A DNA stretch of 64,000 nt, from NCBI GenBank assembly GCA_001798855.1, contig MGQQ01000089.1:1-64000 (forward strand), read 5' to 3'. This stretch comes from Deltaproteobacteria bacterium RBG_16_49_23. GTDB lineage: Bacteria > Desulfobacterota > BSN033 > UBA1163. The notes under the pieces were generated by a model. The model saw only the letters and a list, made by a program, of their open reading frames with translations. It was not told the DNA's origin and did no database searches. Below are positions 61,462-64,000 of this stretch, in pieces (within the stretch, counting starts at the first letter, position 1; every line of letters begins with the position of its first letter). The position numbers and the translations under genes were made by a program.

Positions 61462-62577
61462 ATGCCCACTCAACTCCAATTCGATGAAAAACGTCGCAAA
61501 GCGATCACTCAGTGCTCCCGGTGCGGCTTCTGCCGGGCGGTTTGCCCTATCTTCGACCTGACAAAGAGGCCCATCACCAATGCCCACGGAAAGATCATCC
61601 TCCTCAAAGAGGTGTTGGAAGGAAAACTTCCCGCCACCGAAGAAGTGGCAAAGGCAATGCTTCGTTGTACCGCCTGTATGAACTGCACGGTCAATTGTCC
61701 CTCGGGTGTTGATCCTCAAGAGATTATCAAAGCGGCGCGAAGGGATATGGTGGGAATGGGTTTTGACAACCTCTTCAAGGCAATGGGCGAGGTGGTCGAA
61801 AAGTATGGGAATATCTATGGAGAGGAGAAGAGGTCCGACTGGGGTCATCGAAAAGGAAAGGCTCCTTATGCCCTTTTTTTAGGCTGTGCAGGGGCTTACC
61901 GGGAAGAAGAGAGTGTAAAAGAGACCCTTCAACTCCTCGATATTCTGAAGGTTGATTTCACCCTGATCGATGAGGTCTGTTGCAGTGGGGTACTCGAAGA
62001 TGTGGGGTATAAGATCAAGGAAGATTTAGTCTGGCGAAATATCCAGGAAATTCAGAAAACCGGAGCCAAGACGCTGATCACAACCTGCCCTTATTGTTAT
62101 CGAGTCTTCAAGGAACATCCCGCTTATAAAGACTTAGGAATGGAAGTCAAACATATCACGCAGTTTCTCAAGGATTTTGATTTTGGGGTTAAAACAGATA
62201 AAAAAGTCACCTATCATGACCCCTGTGATTTAGGTCGCCATGCTGGAATCTATGATGAGCCAAGACAGATCATCCAAAAGATTGCACCCAATTTTGTGGA
62301 ACCACGAAGAACACGAGAGAATGCTATGTGCTGTGGGGCTGGAAGCGGGTTCAGGGGAGCCTTTCCCAAAGAGTCCGTCAAAATTGCGAGAAATCGTTTA
62401 AGTCAAATCATCGAGGATACAGGAGCTGAAATTCTTCTCACCGAATGTCCTTCCTGCCTTCACAATTTCAGGAACGCCAAAAGGCAAAAACAGAAGATCG
62501 AAATCTACAACCTCACCGAATTCCTCGCCCGCCTTTACCGGGAAAGGGAACGACCCTCCACCAAAGAAGCAGCTTGA
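61462..62577 (+). CDS. glcF: GlcF-type Fe-S and CCG-domain subunit (second copy)
   Basis: This 371-residue protein has two N-terminal cluster motifs (CSRCGFCRAVCP; CTACMNCTVNCP) and two CCG domains (FLGC, EVCCSG, CPYC; DPC, CCGAGSG, CPSC). The first CCG has Ser in place of the Gly (CCSG), a common variant. It should take electrons from the upstream flavoprotein and pass them to an unidentified acceptor. It differs in sequence from the minus-strand GlcF, so the sets are old paralogues. Confidence 0.88.
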   Translation: MPTQLQFDEKRRKAITQCSRCGFCRAVCPIFDLTKRPITNAHGKIILLKEVLEGKLPATEEVAKAMLRCTACMNCTVNCPSGVDPQEIIKAARRDMVGMGFDNLFKAMGEVVEKYGNIYGEEKRSDWGHRKGKAPYALFLGCAGAYREEESVKETLQLLDILKVDFTLIDEVCCSGVLEDVGYKIKEDLVWRNIQEIQKTGAKTLITTCPYCYRVFKEHPAYKDLGMEVKHITQFLKDFDFGVKTDKKVTYHDPCDLGRHAGIYDEPRQIIQKIAPNFVEPRRTRENAMCCGAGSGFRGAFPKESVKIARNRLSQIIEDTGAEILLTECPSCLHNFRNAKRQKQKIEIYNLTEFLARLYRERERPSTKEAA

Positions 62578-62804
62578 TATTCATTCGACCCTCTTTCATT
62601 TGAAAAATTCTTTTCGACATGTTTAGTATTTGCACATCCGATCTTCAAAATAGATTGAAGCATCATAATATCAGCAGAAGAAATGGATTCCATTCACCAC
62701 CTATTCAATCTATCCATCCTGATCCAAATACTGAGATTAGAGACCTGAGCCTGGCCGCTTGATTACAGTAGATTCCAATTTTTGTTATCCAATTTTTGTT
62801 ATCC
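62578..62804. other. Gap with tandem CCAATTTTTGTTAT
   Basis: No gene is seen. The word CCAATTTTTGTTAT occurs twice in tandem at 62775-62802, just upstream of the toxin-antitoxin promoter. The rest is unrecognised AT-rich sequence. Confidence 0.5.
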
Positions 62805-62832
62805 TTGACATCGTCATCTTACATGGTAAGAT
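62805..62832 (+). promoter_or_regulatory. Promoter with 17-bp inverted operator of the toxin-antitoxin-like pair
   Basis: TTGACA (62805-62810) and TAAGAT (62827-62832) are spaced by 16 bases. The inverted repeat ATCTTAC-ATG-GTAAGAT (62816-62832) overlaps the -10 hexamer, as autoregulatory operators of such pairs often do. The binding protein would be the antitoxin or complex; this is inference. Confidence 0.65.
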
Positions 62833-62878
62833 TTAGCGAGTAATGATCTGATAAAATGATAACAGAAAAGGCCGTATA

Positions 62879-63163
62879 TTGAATATCCGTTATTATATCG
62901 ACCCGGAAACAGAACTACCCCATATCTATCGACATGATGTTGAAGAAACAGAGGTGGAGGAAGTTCTCTCCGATCCTGGAGAAGATCGACCGGGCCGAGA
63001 AGGATCAAGAGTTGCAATGGGACGAACGTCAGACGGACGCTATCTTAGAGTAATCTATGTTCCTGATCCGGCCCCAAATAGTGTTTTTGTAATCACAGCT
63101 TATGAGTTACAAGGCAAGCCATTAATCGCATATCGTCGCCGTAGGAGGAGAAAGAAAAAATGA
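62879..63163 (+). CDS. RelE-like (DUF4258-type) putative toxin
   Basis: This 94-residue protein has a RelE/DUF4258-like pattern: HDVEETEVEEVLSDP, GRTSDGRYLRVIYVP, FVITAYELQGKP, and a highly basic Arg/Lys tail. These folds form mRNA interferases or inactive relatives. It starts with TTG, with AAAAGG upstream. It overlaps the next gene by four bases (ATGA). Its toxin role is inferred from size, fold pattern and partner. Confidence 0.65.
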   Translation: MNIRYYIDPETELPHIYRHDVEETEVEEVLSDPGEDRPGREGSRVAMGRTSDGRYLRVIYVPDPAPNSVFVITAYELQGKPLIAYRRRRRRKKK

Positions 63164-63360
63164 AACAAAGTGAATTTCCACCAGGATGGGACGCTGACCG
63201 TGTGAAAAGGGTGTTAGCCCATTATGAATCACAGTCGGAAGAAGAAGCTGTCGCTGAAGACGAAGCAGCATTTGAAGCATTGGGTCAAACGGTCATGGAA
63301 GTCCCGACAGAGATAGTACCAGCAATACGCGAGCTAATTGCAAAACACAAAGCCGCATGA
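63160..63360 (+). CDS. Putative antitoxin
   Basis: This 66-residue acidic protein (PPGWDADRVKRVLAHYESQSEEEAVAEDEAAFEAL) overlaps the putative toxin by four bases and ends with a Lys-containing helix. It has no obvious DNA-binding fold, so assignment as antitoxin rests on the gene arrangement and its acidic character. A terminator-like hairpin follows. Confidence 0.6.
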   Translation: MKQSEFPPGWDADRVKRVLAHYESQSEEEAVAEDEAAFEALGQTVMEVPTEIVPAIRELIAKHKAA

Positions 63361-63395
63361 TAGCGGCTAAGTCGCTACACCTGACTACCATTTTA

Positions 63396-63435
63396 CCCCG
63401 TTAGAAATAATGCCCCGCTGGAATTTCTAACGGGG
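63396..63435 (+). terminator. 13-bp hairpin after the toxin-antitoxin-like pair
   Basis: CCCCGTTAGAAAT and ATTTCTAACGGGG pair perfectly over a 14-nt loop, followed by TTT. Likely a terminator for the pair. Confidence 0.6.
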
Positions 63436-63513
63436 TTTACTTCATAACGTCAGGTGAGGTTTGGCGTCCCAATCCATATTTCGATTGATTGTGGGCCGTT
63501 TATTGGATAGACC

Positions 63514-63834
63514 ATGATAGACACATATATCAACAAAATCGCATCGATCACCAAGCGAGGAGATGCTCGTGAGGAATCTTACTATTCTGCCCTTGCGGCC
63601 CTTCTCGAAGAGTTCTCCGAAATCAAGCGAAAAAAGAAAGTCCATGTCACTGTACTGCCAAAGAAGACCGAAGCAGGCAATCCGGACTTTCGAGTCTGGG
63701 ACGGCAAGCACTCACAAGTCGGCTACGTTGAAGCAAAGCCGCCCAAAGCTAATCTGGATGAAATCGAGATTGCCGTTCCATGGCCCGGGTCAGACCAAAT
63801 TAACCAATTGATATTACAGATGAGCAACGAATAA
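63514..63834 (+). pseudogene. Truncated N-terminal domain of a restriction enzyme-like protein
   Basis: This 106-codon frame begins MIDTYINKIASITKRG and contains GNPDFRVWDG and VGYVEAKPP, with an Asp and the ExK of a PD-(D/E)xK nuclease core, like the N-terminus of large Type IIG-like restriction-modification proteins. In such proteins the segment after EAK continues with EQLKRY; here it diverges to NQLILQMSNE and stops. No methyltransferase part follows within the window. It is probably truncated or decayed. Confidence 0.5.
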
Positions 63835-63925
63835 CTGACTCAGATTTGACATGTCCTCCTGATCTTGGGTAAATTACTTCCTCAAGTAGCACTTCGTATC
63901 CGAGAGAGGATAAGGTAACAACGCG

Positions 63926-64000
63926 ATGCCTATAGAGCGAAACATTGTGAAGCGCACAAAATTCAATAAGGTGGCCCAACTGCCATACGAGTTGAGGCTC
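63926..64000 (+). CDS. Partial gene, start only
   Basis: An ATG opens a frame MPIERNIVKRTKFNKVAQLP that continues past the end of the window. A weak AAGG lies upstream. The product is not recognised, and the real start could be elsewhere. The 91 bases before it after the truncated nuclease-like gene hold nothing clear. Confidence 0.35.
   Translation, partial: MPIERNIVKRTKFNKVAQLPYELRL

Overview
The window looks like a chromosomal segment of an anaerobic, probably sulfate-reducing or syntrophic bacterium of the Desulfobacterota (deltaproteobacterial) type. This is an inference from gene content: many Hdr-type redox subunits, aldehyde:ferredoxin oxidoreductase, corrinoid/tetrahydrofolate methyl transfer, TRAP and Liv transporters with twin-arginine binding proteins, and LacI and GntR regulators. 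No rRNA, tRNA or CRISPR array was recognised.

Region 1 (89-19949, all minus strand) is one long co-directional block. Read in transcription order it encodes a pyruvate/oxaloacetate carboxyltransferase subunit (5S/PycB type), a LacI regulator, malate dehydrogenase, a two-subunit Fe-S fumarase, then two consecutive Hdr modules (hdrC-hdrB-hdrA'-hdrA and hdrC-hdrB-fused hdrA'A-mvhD), an FrhB/FdhB-like flavin/Fe-S subunit, and an Fe-S subunit plus flavoprotein of the soluble fumarate reductase (TfrAB) type. The enzymes line up as pyruvate, oxaloacetate, malate, fumarate, succinate, with the last step apparently wired to a large soluble flavin/Fe-S assembly. A perfect 16-bp palindrome over the first gene's promoter, with a half copy before the lacI-type gene, suggests one regulator.

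Region 2 (20-27 kb) is mixed: a DUF1847-like Cys protein, a TPR-like protein, an FmdB-type zinc ribbon, two radical SAM proteins, a membrane-anchored unknown protein, a stand-alone LeuA-type regulatory domain, and decayed fragments of a TAXI-TRAP receptor gene and a MmgE/PrpD gene. Region 3 (27.3-32.5 kb, plus strand) is an aldehyde:ferredoxin oxidoreductase cluster with a twin-arginine ferredoxin, cytochrome b and a DUF362 protein, followed by a DapA-family aldolase.

Region 4 (33.5-51.7 kb, minus strand) combines a succinate/malate-CoA ligase pair with a small Cys-rich protein and a CitE-type lyase, a 10-formyl-THF hydrolase-like protein, a GlcD/GlcE/GlcF-type 2-hydroxyacid dehydrogenase, a Liv-type ABC transporter, and a corrinoid methyltransferase module (UroD-like methyltransferase, corrinoid protein, methyl-THF methyltransferase, DUF1638). 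Region 5 (52.8-62.6 kb, plus strand) has a GC-rich TRAP transporter, two small membrane proteins, a D-2-hydroxyacid dehydrogenase, a FadR-type regulator and a second GlcD/GlcF pair: uptake and oxidation of a 2-hydroxy or 2-oxo acid. Region 6 (62.8-64 kb) holds a toxin-antitoxin-like pair and a truncated nuclease-like gene.

Most intergenic gaps carry inverted or palindromic repeats of several families. One is MITE-like (about 140-210 bp, 12-13-bp terminal inverted repeats beginning GTATCA, apparent 8-bp target duplications). Start codons were moved from the longest ORF where a ribosome binding site or the family N-terminus pointed to an internal start.
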